Source: DASUPK01 sp963774305 (lineage in GTDB: Bacteria > Actinomycetota > Thermoleophilia > Solirubrobacterales > 70-9). From it: 64,000 nucleotides of DNA. Position numbers and translations under genes: made by a program. The notes beneath the pieces are model-generated. The model did no database searches and was not told the DNA's origin. It was given only the letters and a program-made list of their open reading frames with translations. This document shows, piece after piece, positions 44,621-53,571 of this stretch; positions within the stretch are counted from its first letter, which is position 1; each line of letters starts with the position of its first letter. The stretch is taken from the NCBI GenBank assembly GCA_963774305.1, contig CAVZEM010000008.1, positions 186,001 to 250,000 of the forward strand, written 5' to 3'.

Positions 44621-45050
44621 GAGGGACAAGGACATGTTCAAGACAATCGTTCTCGCCCTGGACGGGTCAGACGGAGCGAAGAATGCGATCCCCGTCGCGG
44701 CCGAGCTCGCCGAGAAGGAGAAGGCAAACATCGTGATCGCGCATGTGACGGAGTTCCTGGCCGCGAAGGGCGGAGAGCTTCCGCATGTAGATGAGGACCA
44801 GGTCCGCGCCGAGATCCAGGAGGAAGCGAAGGAACTCTCGGATCGCGGCATCGACACCAAGGTCGAACTGGCCGACGTCACGGCTGGCGGCCCGGCGCAT
44901 GCGATCGTCGATATCGCCGACCGCAACGACGGCGATCTGATCGTCACCGGCACCCGCGGCCACGGCTCTGTCGCCGGCTTGATGCTCGGCAGCGTCGCGC
45001 ACCGCCTGCTCCACATCGCCAAGCGCCCCACCTTGGCCGTCCCCTCTTAG
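44598..45050 (+). CDS. Universal stress protein (UspA family)
   Basis: 150 aa from the ATG at 44598, chosen because AAAGGAGGG lies just upstream, inside the end of the preceding gene; ATG 44634 would begin exactly at the domain. FKTIVLALDGSDGAKNAIPV and GTRGHGSVAGLMLGSVAHRL are the ATP-binding features. It is the last gene of the aldehyde dehydrogenase-usp run and the right edge of the stress island. Confidence 0.93.
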   Translation: MSLPWSSKRDKDMFKTIVLALDGSDGAKNAIPVAAELAEKEKANIVIAHVTEFLAAKGGELPHVDEDQVRAEIQEEAKELSDRGIDTKVELADVTAGGPAHAIVDIADRNDGDLIVTGTRGHGSVAGLMLGSVAHRLLHIAKRPTLAVPS

Positions 45051-45073
45051 AGGCTTCCGATCCGCCGGCCAAT

Positions 45074-45102
45074 CCGCCCGCGTTCCCCCTGCAAACGGGC
45101 GG
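45074..45102 (+). terminator. GC-rich hairpin after the UspA gene
   Basis: CCGCCCG (45074-45080) pairs with CGGGCGG (45096-45102) around a 15-nt loop, 24 bp after the UspA stop and before the tRNA-Ser gene. There is no U-tract, so it is only a possible terminator. Confidence 0.3.
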
Positions 45103-45118
45103 GATCTGGCTCGACTAG

Positions 45119-45207
45119 CGGAGGGGGTGGGATTCGAACCCACGAGGGACCCGAAGGCCCCTAACGGTTTTCGAGACCGCCCCGTTCAACCACTCCGGCA
45201 CCCCTCC
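45119..45207 (-). tRNA. tRNA-Ser (anticodon CGA)
   Basis: On the minus strand: acceptor stem GGAGGGG/CCCCTCC, anticodon loop CTCGAAA (anticodon CGA), long variable arm typical of serine tRNAs, T loop TTCGAATC and discriminator G. Length 89 nt, no encoded CCA. Confidence 0.95.
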
Positions 45208-45239
45208 AGGGCGCGGTCAAGGCTACCGACCGGATCTGG

Positions 45240-45701
45240 CTAAGCGCCCGCGGGCAGCTTGCCCTCGAGCACGTAGCGCAGCACGTCGACGACCTGCTCC
45301 GGAGTCTCGGCGGTCGCCATGGCGGCGCGGTCGATCTCCTTGAGCGCGTGCGTCGTCTCAGGATCATGCAGCGTGACGATCGGCTTGCCGAGCGCCGCCG
45401 CGAAACCCGCGTCGAAGGCGGCGTTCCACTGCTTGTACCGCTCACCGAAGCGGACGACCACGACATCGGCCTGGCGGATCAGGGTCTGCGTCCGGATCGC
45501 GTTCACCCCCGCCCCCTTGTGGTCCTTCCAGAAGCCGTCCGACTCCTCGCCGAGGATCGCGACTCCCACGTCGTCGGACGCGCCGTGGTCGGTGACCGGC
45601 GAGGTGAAGGCCAGGTCCAGTCCCGCCTGCTCGGCGCCCTCGGCGATTCGCTCGCGCCAATCGGAGTGGATCTCGCCGGCCAGATAGACATTCCACGCCA
45701 T
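45240..45701 (-). CDS. YtoQ-family protein
   Basis: 153 aa from the ATG at 45701; longer frames upstream are not conserved. WNVYLAGEIHSDWRERIAEG and ADVVVVRFGERYKQWNAAFD and FAAALGKPIVTLHDPE fit YtoQ, a nucleoside deoxyribosyltransferase-like fold. Role unknown. Divergent from the HAD phosphatase with 37 bp between. Confidence 0.88.
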   Translation of the reverse strand: MAWNVYLAGEIHSDWRERIAEGAEQAGLDLAFTSPVTDHGASDDVGVAILGEESDGFWKDHKGAGVNAIRTQTLIRQADVVVVRFGERYKQWNAAFDAGFAAALGKPIVTLHDPETTHALKEIDRAAMATAETPEQVVDVLRYVLEGKLPAGA

Positions 45702-45738
45702 CGCGCGCGATCTTAGTGAGTAGCATCGCGCGCGAGGA

Positions 45739-46569
45739 ATGCCCGAGGGACGGAGAGCAAGGACGCTGCTCAGGGCCTTGGCGCTGATCGCGCTCGGAGC
45801 GATTCTGGCGACCGCGGTCGGCGCGTTCGGCAAGAAGAAGCCGCTGCAGCCCGCGAAGCCGCAGCCGAGCCCCCCGGTCTCGATCCGGGCGACCGGGGTC
45901 GGCGTGCCGCAGATCGGCGAGCAGGGAACGGTGGGCATCTCCGACCTGGCGAGCGCGTTGCGCAGCTACCACGACGGAGGCTCCTATGAGTCCGATCTGC
46001 AAAACGTGGACTCCCAGGCCCAGTCGTTCATGTTGCGCCAGGCGAACGCGCTGCGCCAGCAGCGGAAGAGGAAGTGCAGCTCCAAGGGCAAGAAGAAGAA
46101 GGGCCGCGCCGCCGCCTGTGCGCCGCCCAGGCTGGCCATCGTGCTCGACATCGACGAGACCTCGCTCTCCAACTACGCGCAGCTCGACGCCAACAACTTC
46201 AGCAACGCCACCGGCGCCCTGATCGTCGCGGCCACGAGCACAAGCCAGCCGGCGATCACGCCTACCCTCGACCTGTACCGCCAGGCGCGTGCCGCCGCGA
46301 TCTCGGTGTTCGCGATCACGGGCCGCCCGACCCTGGTCCAGTCGCTGACCATGCAGAACCTCGCCAACGTCGGGTACACGGACCTGCAGGGGGTCTTCTT
46401 CAAGCCCAGCGCGGACGCAACGATCCCGTTCAAGAGCGGCGAGCGAGCGGCAATCGAGCAGCAGGGCTACCGGATCGTTGCGAACGTCGGCGATCAGGAG
46501 AGCGACCTGGCTGGCGGCCACGCCGACCGGAGCTTCAAGCTCCCAAATCCCTTCTACTTCATCAGTTAG
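45739..46569 (+). CDS. Exported HAD-superfamily (subfamily IIIB) acid phosphatase-like protein
   Basis: 276 aa. An N-terminal hydrophobic signal or anchor (residues 9-28), a Pro-rich linker and a Lys/Arg-rich stretch, then the HAD domain: catalytic DIDETSLSNY (D-x-D-x-T), TGRPTLVQS and VGDQESDLAGG. The family removes phosphate from extracellular nucleotides or similar compounds. The run of basic residues (KRKCSSKGKKKKG) before the domain is unusual. No partner genes are evident. Confidence 0.88.
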   Translation: MPEGRRARTLLRALALIALGAILATAVGAFGKKKPLQPAKPQPSPPVSIRATGVGVPQIGEQGTVGISDLASALRSYHDGGSYESDLQNVDSQAQSFMLRQANALRQQRKRKCSSKGKKKKGRAAACAPPRLAIVLDIDETSLSNYAQLDANNFSNATGALIVAATSTSQPAITPTLDLYRQARAAAISVFAITGRPTLVQSLTMQNLANVGYTDLQGVFFKPSADATIPFKSGERAAIEQQGYRIVANVGDQESDLAGGHADRSFKLPNPFYFIS

Positions 46570-46596
46570 CTAGCCACTAGCCTTTGCGCCGCACCC

Positions 46597-46684
46597 GGAG
46601 AGGTGTCCGAGTGGCTTAAGGAGCTCGCTTGGAAAGCGAGTGGGCGGGTTAACCGCCTCGTGGGTTCGAATCCCACCCTCTCCG
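46597..46684 (+). tRNA. tRNA-Ser (anticodon GGA)
   Basis: Acceptor stem GGAGAGG/CCTCTCC, anticodon stem CTCGC/GCGAG around TTGGAAA (anticodon GGA), long variable arm, T loop TTCGAATC, discriminator G. Length 88 nt. It is the second serine tRNA within 1.5 kb. Confidence 0.95.
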
Positions 46685-46715
46685 CTCCAGCAGTCACAAC
46701 AGGGAGAGGGGAACC

Positions 46716-47053
46716 ATGGCCAATGACGGCCGACAGGAGCCGGCCAAGCAGGTCAAGGGCCCATCCCTGAACCTCGGCGGGCTGTTTCGCGACCGCGTCA
46801 CCGATTCATCCGAGCTGGTCGCCACCGGACGGCGGGCGACCGCGACGGTCCTCTCCTCCGAGCCGATGGGCCAGAAGGCGCCCGGCACCGACGACGAGTT
46901 CTATCTCCTCGACCTCGAGCTCAAGGCCGAACGAAGGGAGCCGAGGAGCTGGTCGCCGAGGGGAAAGAGCTCCAGGTGGCCTTCGCCGCGGTGGGGGATT
47001 CGAACCAGGTCGCCGTCGACTGGCCCGCGACCAGCGGCGGGCGCTTCAGCTAG
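46716..47053 (+). CDS. Small hypothetical protein (frameshift near 46932)
   Basis: From the ATG at 46716, with GGGAGAGG upstream. The first 70 residues read LFRDRVTDSSELVATGRRAT and DDEFYLLDLELKAE. In the same frame the rest is Arg/Pro/Ser-rich nonsense. A one-base shift at about 46930-46936 gives GAEELVAEGKELQVAFAAVG and VDWPATSGGRFS, ending at TAG 47051-47053. The joined product of about 111 aa resembles the N-terminal half of beta-rich DUF3592-like proteins, but no firm family is recognised. Confidence 0.6.
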
Positions 47054-47076
47054 CGCTCCCATAGGCTTCGCCCACC

Positions 47077-48063
47077 ATGGCGCAGGTACCGACCGTGACC
47101 GGGCCGATCGACGCCGATCAGCTCGGGACGACGCTGATCCACGAGCACCTGCGCAATGCCGACGAGGCGGTACACAACCAATGGCCGAGCGCCGGCGCAG
47201 TCACGGAGGAGCCGCCGCACGAGGTCGCCCCCGGGGAGGACTACGAGATCGCCGTCCGCGAGGCGAAGGCTGCCGTGGATCTCGGGATCAAGACGATCGG
47301 CGAGCCGACCGCGATGTTCCTCGGGCGGGACGTCAACTTCATGAAGCGGGTCTCGGAGGAGACCGGGCTGCAGGTCATTCCCTGCACCGGGATCTACACG
47401 TACGACTATCTGCCCCAGTTCTTCATGAATCGCGATCCCGACCAGATCGCGGAGCTCTTCATCTCCGACATCGAGCAGGGGATCCAGGGGACGGACATCA
47501 AGGCCGCGTTCATCAAGTGCGCCGCCGACGTGCCCGGCGTGAACGAGAACATCGAGAAGATCCACCGTGCGTCCGCCAGGGCGAGCGTCAAGACCGGTGC
47601 GCCGATCATGGCCCACTCACGGCCGGCCAGCAACACCGGCCCGCGCCAAGTCGAGATCTTCGAGGAGGAGGGCGTCGAGCTCTCCAGGGTCCAGATGGCG
47701 CACTGCGGCGACACCGACGACCTGGACTACATCGAGGGCCTGATCGAGAAGGGTGTCTGGATCGGCCTCGACCGCTATGGCCTCGAGCTCTTCCTGCCCT
47801 ATGAGAAGCGGCAGGCCACCACGAAGGCCCTGCTCGAGCGCGGCTATGCCGATCGGATCTTCCTGTCGGCGGACTCTGTTGCGACTACCGACTGGTTCCC
47901 GGTGAACGTGATCGAGCAGCTGATCGCCGCTGGCGCCGCCAAGGACTGGACGATTCGGATCGTGCCTGAACGGGTTCTTCCGGAGCTCCGCGAGTCCGGC
48001 ATGACCGAGGAGCAGGAGCGGACGCTGATGGTCGACAACCCCGTTCGCTGGCTCACCGGCTAG
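47077..48063 (+). CDS. Phosphotriesterase-family metal-dependent hydrolase
   Basis: 328 aa amidohydrolase-fold protein. Binuclear metal ligands are visible: HEH in TLIHEHLR, the Lys that is carbamylated in AAFIKCAAD, His in GAPIMAHSRPAS and VQMAHCGD, and Asp in FLSADSVAT. Family members hydrolyse lactones, esters or organophosphates; many actinobacterial members are lactonases. ATG at 47077. Nothing nearby reveals the substrate. Confidence 0.92.
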   Translation: MAQVPTVTGPIDADQLGTTLIHEHLRNADEAVHNQWPSAGAVTEEPPHEVAPGEDYEIAVREAKAAVDLGIKTIGEPTAMFLGRDVNFMKRVSEETGLQVIPCTGIYTYDYLPQFFMNRDPDQIAELFISDIEQGIQGTDIKAAFIKCAADVPGVNENIEKIHRASARASVKTGAPIMAHSRPASNTGPRQVEIFEEEGVELSRVQMAHCGDTDDLDYIEGLIEKGVWIGLDRYGLELFLPYEKRQATTKALLERGYADRIFLSADSVATTDWFPVNVIEQLIAAGAAKDWTIRIVPERVLPELRESGMTEEQERTLMVDNPVRWLTG

Positions 48064-48075
48064 CAAAGCCGCGTC

Positions 48076-48543
<468 letters not shown>

Positions 48544-48621
48544 CGCTTCGGCAGTATGGACGCGCGGGTATCCCCGCGCTACCAGGAACTTTCCCCGCCA
48601 GGCAGTGTTCAACCGGGAGCG

Positions 48622-49965
48622 ATGCGAAAGCTGATCGCTACAACCACGCTCGTCCTCGCCGCGGCCGCGATTTCGGCCGGGGGCGCCTCGGCGGCCGAGA
48701 CCCCGGATCATGCCCCCTACGTGCCGGGCGAGCTCCTCGTCAAGTTCGACGGCGGTGGGGAGCGCGTGCTCGAGCTGCCGCAGGGAGTGGACATCCCGTC
48801 GGCCGAGCAGGCCCTGGGCGCAAACCCCGCGGTCGACTACGCGGTGCCGAACTACGTTGCGCACGCCTCGTCGATCCCGAACGATCCGGGCCCGGCCGGC
48901 ACACCCGGCGGCTGGCAGCGGACGCAATGGAACTTCCTGCCGTGCGGCTCGCTCTGCGGAGAGGCGCCATCGCAGTACCAGGCGAAGGGCGGCCTGAACG
49001 CGCCGGAGGCATGGGACATCCTCAAGCAGCGGGGCGCGGCTTTCGGGCGGGGAGCTCGGGTGGCCGTCCTCGACACCGGGATCGCCTACGAGAACAAGAA
49101 GCCCCAGTTCCGCAGGAGCCCGGACTTCTCGCGCGGCCAGTTCCTCCCGGGCTACGACTTCGTCGACAAGGACAAGGTCCCGCTCGACGAGGACGGCCAC
49201 GGCACCCACGTCGCGGGCACGATCGGGGAGCGGACCGGCAACCAGGTCGCCCTCACCGGTCTGGCGCCGAAGGCGAAGCTCATGCCCCTACGGGTGCTCG
49301 ACTCGGAGGGATTCGGAACCGCGCGCGACATCGCCCGCGGGATTCGCTATGCGGCCTCCCACAAGGCGCAGCTGATCAACATGAGCTTCGAGTTCTCGCT
49401 GGGCGTGAACAGCTGCGCGAAGATCAAGGGGATCTGCTCCGCGATCAAGTTCGCCTTCAAGCGGGGCTCTCTGGTGGTCGCGGCGGCCGGTAACGAGAAC
49501 GGCGAGCCGGTCGCCTACCCGGCGGGCGCACCTCACGTGGTGGGCGTCGGGCGCACCACCAAGGACGCCTGCCTGGCGAGCGACTCCCGCACCGGCGCCG
49601 GCCTTGACCTCGTCGCCCCCGGCGGCGGCTTCCCGCTGCTCAGCACCTGCGGCAGCGACGACTCGGTCTTCACCAGGGGGCTGCCGATCTTCCAGCTCAC
49701 CTTCGACGGTCCGGGCTTCACCAACTTCGGCTACCCCGGCGGCTACGAGGGAACCTCGATGGCCGCCGCGCACGTCTCCGGGGTCGCGGCGATGGTGATC
49801 GCGAGCGGCGTGGTCGGCAGCTCTCCCGGCGCCGTCGAGTGCCAGCTGAAGGGCACCGCCCGCCACACCGACTCGCAGCTCGGGCAGCCGTATGACCCGC
49901 GCCTCTTCGGCGCCGGCCTGCTCGACGCCGCCGCGGCGGTCAAGGCCAGAGCTTCGGGCTGCTAA
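48622..49965 (+). CDS. Secreted subtilisin-like serine protease (S8)
   Basis: 447 aa from the ATG at 48622, with GGGAGC upstream. Signal peptide (residues 1-25, cleavage near ASA), a short fervidolysin-like propeptide (YVPGELLVKF), then the S8 domain. Catalytic Asp in VAVLDTGIA, His in DEDGHGTHVAG, the Asn oxyanion region (VVAAAGNENGE) and Ser in GTSMAAAHVSG. Several Cys may form disulfides. Secreted endopeptidase of broad or unknown specificity. Confidence 0.95.
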   Translation: MRKLIATTTLVLAAAAISAGGASAAETPDHAPYVPGELLVKFDGGGERVLELPQGVDIPSAEQALGANPAVDYAVPNYVAHASSIPNDPGPAGTPGGWQRTQWNFLPCGSLCGEAPSQYQAKGGLNAPEAWDILKQRGAAFGRGARVAVLDTGIAYENKKPQFRRSPDFSRGQFLPGYDFVDKDKVPLDEDGHGTHVAGTIGERTGNQVALTGLAPKAKLMPLRVLDSEGFGTARDIARGIRYAASHKAQLINMSFEFSLGVNSCAKIKGICSAIKFAFKRGSLVVAAAGNENGEPVAYPAGAPHVVGVGRTTKDACLASDSRTGAGLDLVAPGGGFPLLSTCGSDDSVFTRGLPIFQLTFDGPGFTNFGYPGGYEGTSMAAAHVSGVAAMVIASGVVGSSPGAVECQLKGTARHTDSQLGQPYDPRLFGAGLLDAAAAVKARASGC

Positions 49966-49975
49966 CCATCTGACC

Positions 49976-50425
49976 ATGGACGAGGTTGCATTCGAGCTCG
50001 CCCCCGCGGGCGGCAACTACGCCGACGAGCTCAGCCAGATCCGGATCACCGTGAACGGGACCGACCTGGTCGAGCTGGTGCGCCAGGTCGAGCTGCCCTC
50101 GGCCCAGGCCGATGACGAGGAGGAGCTCGCGGGGACCTACGTCGGCCTCGTTCCCGGCTACATCCGCATGGATGTCGCGAGCCAGTTCCTCGGCGGCCCC
50201 GGCACCTCGCTCTCCCCCGGTCCCGACGACAAGACCGCCCTGCTGAGCTGCAACTGCGGTGAGGTCGGCTGCTCCCCCCTGCTGGCCCGGGTGACTGTCG
50301 ATGACGACACGGTCACCTGGGACGAGTTCGAGCAGCCGACCCGGCCCGATTGGGACTACGACGGCTTCGGCTTCACCTTCTCGCGCCCGCAGTACGAGCA
50401 GGCACTGCTCGCTATGTGGTCTTGA
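49976..50425 (+). CDS. Conserved hypothetical protein
   Basis: 149 aa, 10 bp after the protease gene. Acidic, beta-rich, with LLSCNCGEVGCSPLLARV, a possible metal-binding Cys cluster, and WDEFEQPTRPDWDYDGFGFT near the end. Similar proteins occur widely in actinobacteria without a known role. It converges on the UspA gene with a 14-bp overlap. Confidence 0.78.
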   Translation: MDEVAFELAPAGGNYADELSQIRITVNGTDLVELVRQVELPSAQADDEEELAGTYVGLVPGYIRMDVASQFLGGPGTSLSPGPDDKTALLSCNCGEVGCSPLLARVTVDDDTVTWDEFEQPTRPDWDYDGFGFTFSRPQYEQALLAMWS

Positions 50426-50858
50426 CGATCCAGACGTCGCAGGGCGCGTGGTGCGAGATCTTGTTGGGGACGCTCCCCAGCAGGAACCGCCTCGCGCCGG
50501 TCATGCCCTTGTTCCCGACCAGTACGAGGTCTGCGTCGTTCTCCTCGGCGACGTCGAGGATCGCGTCGGCGGGATCGCCCTCACGCGGGTGGGTGACGAC
50601 TTCGATCTTCGCCTTCTTCGCCTCGGCCGCGGCCTTGTCGAGGATGAACTGGACGTCCTCGCGGGGATTCACCGCGTAGGCGACGTCGCCGGAGATCCCC
50701 TCCCCCTCATCTCTGAGGCGCTGCTGCGGCACGGGCTCGTAGGCGCTGACGATCTCGAGCTTCGCCTTGGAGATCTTCGCGAGCTCGATCGCCGTTCGCA
50801 CCGCCTCGGTGGCGGTCTCCGAGCCGTCGGTTCCAACCACTATGCGGTCGAACATCAC
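50412..50858 (-). CDS. Universal stress protein (UspA family)
   Basis: 148 aa. MFDRIVVGTDGSETATEAVR at the N-terminus and the nucleotide loop GNKGMTGARRFLLGSVPNKI at the C-terminus. It stands alone, outside the 20-45 kb island. ATG at 50858 with GAGGGG upstream. Confidence 0.93.
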   Translation of the reverse strand: MMFDRIVVGTDGSETATEAVRTAIELAKISKAKLEIVSAYEPVPQQRLRDEGEGISGDVAYAVNPREDVQFILDKAAAEAKKAKIEVVTHPREGDPADAILDVAEENDADLVLVGNKGMTGARRFLLGSVPNKISHHAPCDVWIVKTT

Positions 50859-50927
50859 CCCTCCTCAGCCTGCGGATTTGCGCGCCGATACTACTCGGCG
50901 AGGCGCGACTGGCGCTGTAACGCCCCC

Positions 50928-51014
50928 TCAGCTGAGCTTGACGATGGCGATCACCATCGAGGCGAGCAAGCAGATGACCAGGACCACCAGCGTGGCTGCC
51001 CAGAGGCGCGGCAT
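50928..51014 (-). CDS. Possible 28-aa single-helix membrane peptide
   Basis: ATG at 51014 to TGA at 50928-50930. The peptide is one hydrophobic helix (LVVLVICLLASMVIAIV) with short polar ends, starting MPRLW. It begins 10 bp after the stop of the large membrane-protein gene on the same strand, so it could be its last co-transcribed gene. Too short to be sure it is expressed. Confidence 0.35.
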   Translation of the reverse strand: MPRLWAATLVVLVICLLASMVIAIVKLS

Positions 51015-51023
51015 AGGGCGATC

Positions 51024-53537
51024 CTAGTCGGGCTGGATCGGCTGGGGCTGCGGCGCAACCACACCGCGCAGGGCGCTCGCGGGCGTCCCGGGCGCCACCT
51101 CGTACCAGTCGACGTAGCGGCCACACGCCCGGCGGAGTGGGATCGTCTCGCGGGCGGGATCGGAGCGCGTGAAGGCGAGGCCGCTCAGAAAGGCCTTGCT
51201 CTCCGTACGCAGCAGCCGGCCGATCAGCGGCGGGTCGCCGACGTCCACGCTCACGATCACCGTGCCCGCCCTCCTGACCTCCAGCGAGCCGACCGGGTAG
51301 TACGGCGAGGGGCCCCGGAAGAGCAGATTGGTTCGCAGCTCGGCGCTGAAGGGCGAAGCGAGACCGGGTCCGCTCGCGGTGGCGTGCAGGGGCTGCGTGC
51401 TCGCGTACTGGATCGAGAGGTCCCATCGGCCTGGGGTCAGATACAGGCGCATGTGAGCCGGCTTGGTCTGGGTCAGTGCCGGGCTCGGGTTCCAGACCTT
51501 GCCGATAACCGGCTGAACGGTGAAGACGGTGGCGGTGCCGTTGACCTTGGTGATCGGCGCGTGCTCTGGGTTGTTGCAGTCGAGCGGAGCCCCGGGGTTG
51601 ACCGGCTCATAGAGCGTGCGCCGCTGGCCGACCGGGTGATCGCGATGCCAGAGGATGAAGTCCCCGGTCCGCAGGCGCGGCACGAACCCGCGCGGGGCCT
51701 GGCTCTGCATTGCGGCGCTCGTGGTCACGACCCAGTTGAAGTGATTCATGACGAAGGGCGGGACGTTGTCCCAGTCGAACTTCGCGTTCAGGTCGGTCGC
51801 GCGGTAGAGCGGGTGGACCTCCTCGACGTCGTAGTGGTTGGTGATCGGCGCGTACACCTCCGAGCCGATCAACTCCCAGGAGACGAAGTTGTCCCGGCCG
51901 AGGAAGAGCACGTTCTGCCCGTCGACGATCGGCCGGATGCGGAGCATCTCCTGGAGGTGGTAGTCGGGCCCGACCGCGGACTGGCGGAGGGGCAGCAGGG
52001 TCGAGAAGGCCGCTGCCGCCGCGAAGGCGATGGTGAGCAGCGGCACGGCGAAGCCGGTGAGGGGGCGGAGCGGTCGCGGCGGCCACCAGGCCGCCCCTCC
52101 CCCTTCGGGGACGTCGGACTCCTCGTCCGGCAGCGAGTCCGCCGAGAGCAGGCCCCGGACGGCGACCACCATGATCAGAGGCGCCGCGATCGCCAGCGCC
52201 TTGGCCTGGGTGTAGGGCGTGCCGAGGGCCAGGGAGGCGAGGTAGAGCACCGTGGCCGCCACGAGCGCCGACGGCAGGGCGGACTCGCGCCGCGACAGCG
52301 CTCGCCCGAGTCCCCAGGCGAACGCGGCGAGGGCGAGCAGGGCGCCCAGATAGAAGGCGATCTCGGGGGTGGTCGAGTTGGCCGGAGTGATCCGGAACTC
52401 ACCGGAGGGCCAGACTCCGAAGGCCTCGAGCGGGTTGAGCGGCTGGCGCAGGTTGCCGAAGCCCACGGTCGGCCCGGTGCCGGACGGGTTGAAGGCCTTG
52501 AAGCTCGAGAAGCTCGCGAGCCGGACGATCTCCGGCAGCGCGGCGACGACCGGGATGCCGACGCCGAGCGCGATCGCGGACCTCGCACCGCTAAGCCGTT
52601 CCCGCAGGCGGAAATCGTGCTCGCGGAGCGCGATGACGAGCATCCAGACCAGTACGGTCCCAAGCAGCCAGGCGAGCCCGGGGAAGCTGTAGTTGTAGAT
52701 CGTGCCCGCGGCGATCACCCCGAGCGGGATGGCGGCCCTTCCCCCCGATTGATAGCGATCGCTATCCGGCTGATAGCGATCTCGATAGCCATCGCTATCA
52801 CCCTGCGTCGACCATGCCGTGCGGAGCTGCGGCAGGCAAAGCGCGAAACCGAGCAGGGCCAGCGCCAGCAGTGGTTCCTTGAATGCCCCCTGGGCGAGGT
52901 AGGCCGCGGCCAGGTAGGGGCTCGAGGCCAGCACCGCCGCCGGCACACGCAGCCAGCCGCGCACGCCGGGCAGCGCTCCATATGCGGTCAGCGCGAGCAG
53001 GACGGCGATCGCACCGGTCAGCCCTGCGAAGCCCTCGATCAGGCTGGCGCCACTCACCTTCGCGGTCGCGGCGACGATCGCGTGCGGGCCGAGGGGGTAG
53101 CCGTCCTTGATCAGGTCGGGCGTCGGCCCGGCGTGCGAGCCGATCCACTCGGTGAAGAGCAGATGGGAGGCCATGTCGTCGTTGACCAGGCCCTGGCCGA
53201 GGATGCCGACGCGCCCGCTGGTCGCGAACGGGATCGCCACCACCAGAGCCGCCCCGATCACGGCGACGATGGCGCCGACCCTCACGGCACCGGCGGGCGC
53301 CCGCGTCCGCCCGAAGACCAGGAAGCAGCCGATCAGGGCCACGCCGGTCACGGCCGCGGCGGTCACCGCATGCCCCGGCAGCTTGATCGCGATGCCGCAG
53401 ATCACCAGCAGCGCCGAGATCCCGGTGGCGGGACCGGCGGCGGAATGCCGCGGCAGGCCGGCGATCGCCATGATCGCCGCGCCGAGCAGCAGGGAGGCGG
53501 CGGCGATCAGCGCGCCCGCCAGCAGAGCCGAAAACAT
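51024..53537 (-). CDS. Large multi-spanning membrane protein, GT-C glycosyltransferase-like
   Basis: 837 aa with about 14 hydrophobic helices over residues 1-510 and a soluble C-terminal domain. An acidic motif in the first large loop (GLVNDDMASHLLFTEW, followed by DGYPLGPH) resembles the Asp-containing catalytic loop of GT-C transferases such as arabinosyl- or mannosyltransferases. A cytoplasmic-type insert at about residues 245-265 is rich in Asp, Tyr and Arg and is coded by unusual repeats. It is likely to move sugar from a lipid carrier to a cell-surface acceptor. The long open frame on the opposite strand is a shadow. Confidence 0.78.
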   Translation of the reverse strand: MFSALLAGALIAAASLLLGAAIMAIAGLPRHSAAGPATGISALLVICGIAIKLPGHAVTAAAVTGVALIGCFLVFGRTRAPAGAVRVGAIVAVIGAALVVAIPFATSGRVGILGQGLVNDDMASHLLFTEWIGSHAGPTPDLIKDGYPLGPHAIVAATAKVSGASLIEGFAGLTGAIAVLLALTAYGALPGVRGWLRVPAAVLASSPYLAAAYLAQGAFKEPLLALALLGFALCLPQLRTAWSTQGDSDGYRDRYQPDSDRYQSGGRAAIPLGVIAAGTIYNYSFPGLAWLLGTVLVWMLVIALREHDFRLRERLSGARSAIALGVGIPVVAALPEIVRLASFSSFKAFNPSGTGPTVGFGNLRQPLNPLEAFGVWPSGEFRITPANSTTPEIAFYLGALLALAAFAWGLGRALSRRESALPSALVAATVLYLASLALGTPYTQAKALAIAAPLIMVVAVRGLLSADSLPDEESDVPEGGGAAWWPPRPLRPLTGFAVPLLTIAFAAAAAFSTLLPLRQSAVGPDYHLQEMLRIRPIVDGQNVLFLGRDNFVSWELIGSEVYAPITNHYDVEEVHPLYRATDLNAKFDWDNVPPFVMNHFNWVVTTSAAMQSQAPRGFVPRLRTGDFILWHRDHPVGQRRTLYEPVNPGAPLDCNNPEHAPITKVNGTATVFTVQPVIGKVWNPSPALTQTKPAHMRLYLTPGRWDLSIQYASTQPLHATASGPGLASPFSAELRTNLLFRGPSPYYPVGSLEVRRAGTVIVSVDVGDPPLIGRLLRTESKAFLSGLAFTRSDPARETIPLRRACGRYVDWYEVAPGTPASALRGVVAPQPQPIQPD
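52750..52800. repeat. Three copies of TGATAGCGAT forming palindromes inside the GT-C-like gene
   Basis: TGATAGCGAT occurs at 52750-52759 and 52771-52780, and inverted (ATCGCTATCA) at 52791-52800. The first copy is part of the exact 16-bp palindrome GATAGCGATCGCTATC (52751-52766). The second and third form a 10-bp stem with a 10-nt loop. The segment is AT-richer than its surroundings and encodes a polar loop. Confidence 0.8.
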
Positions 53538-53571
53538 CGCGGAAGCCTAGAGTGCGCCCGTCAATTCCGGA

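Noticed and set aside
52751..52766. HIP1-like palindrome as evidence for cyanobacterial origin
   Set aside because: Only one local cluster is present and the gene content is clearly actinobacterial.
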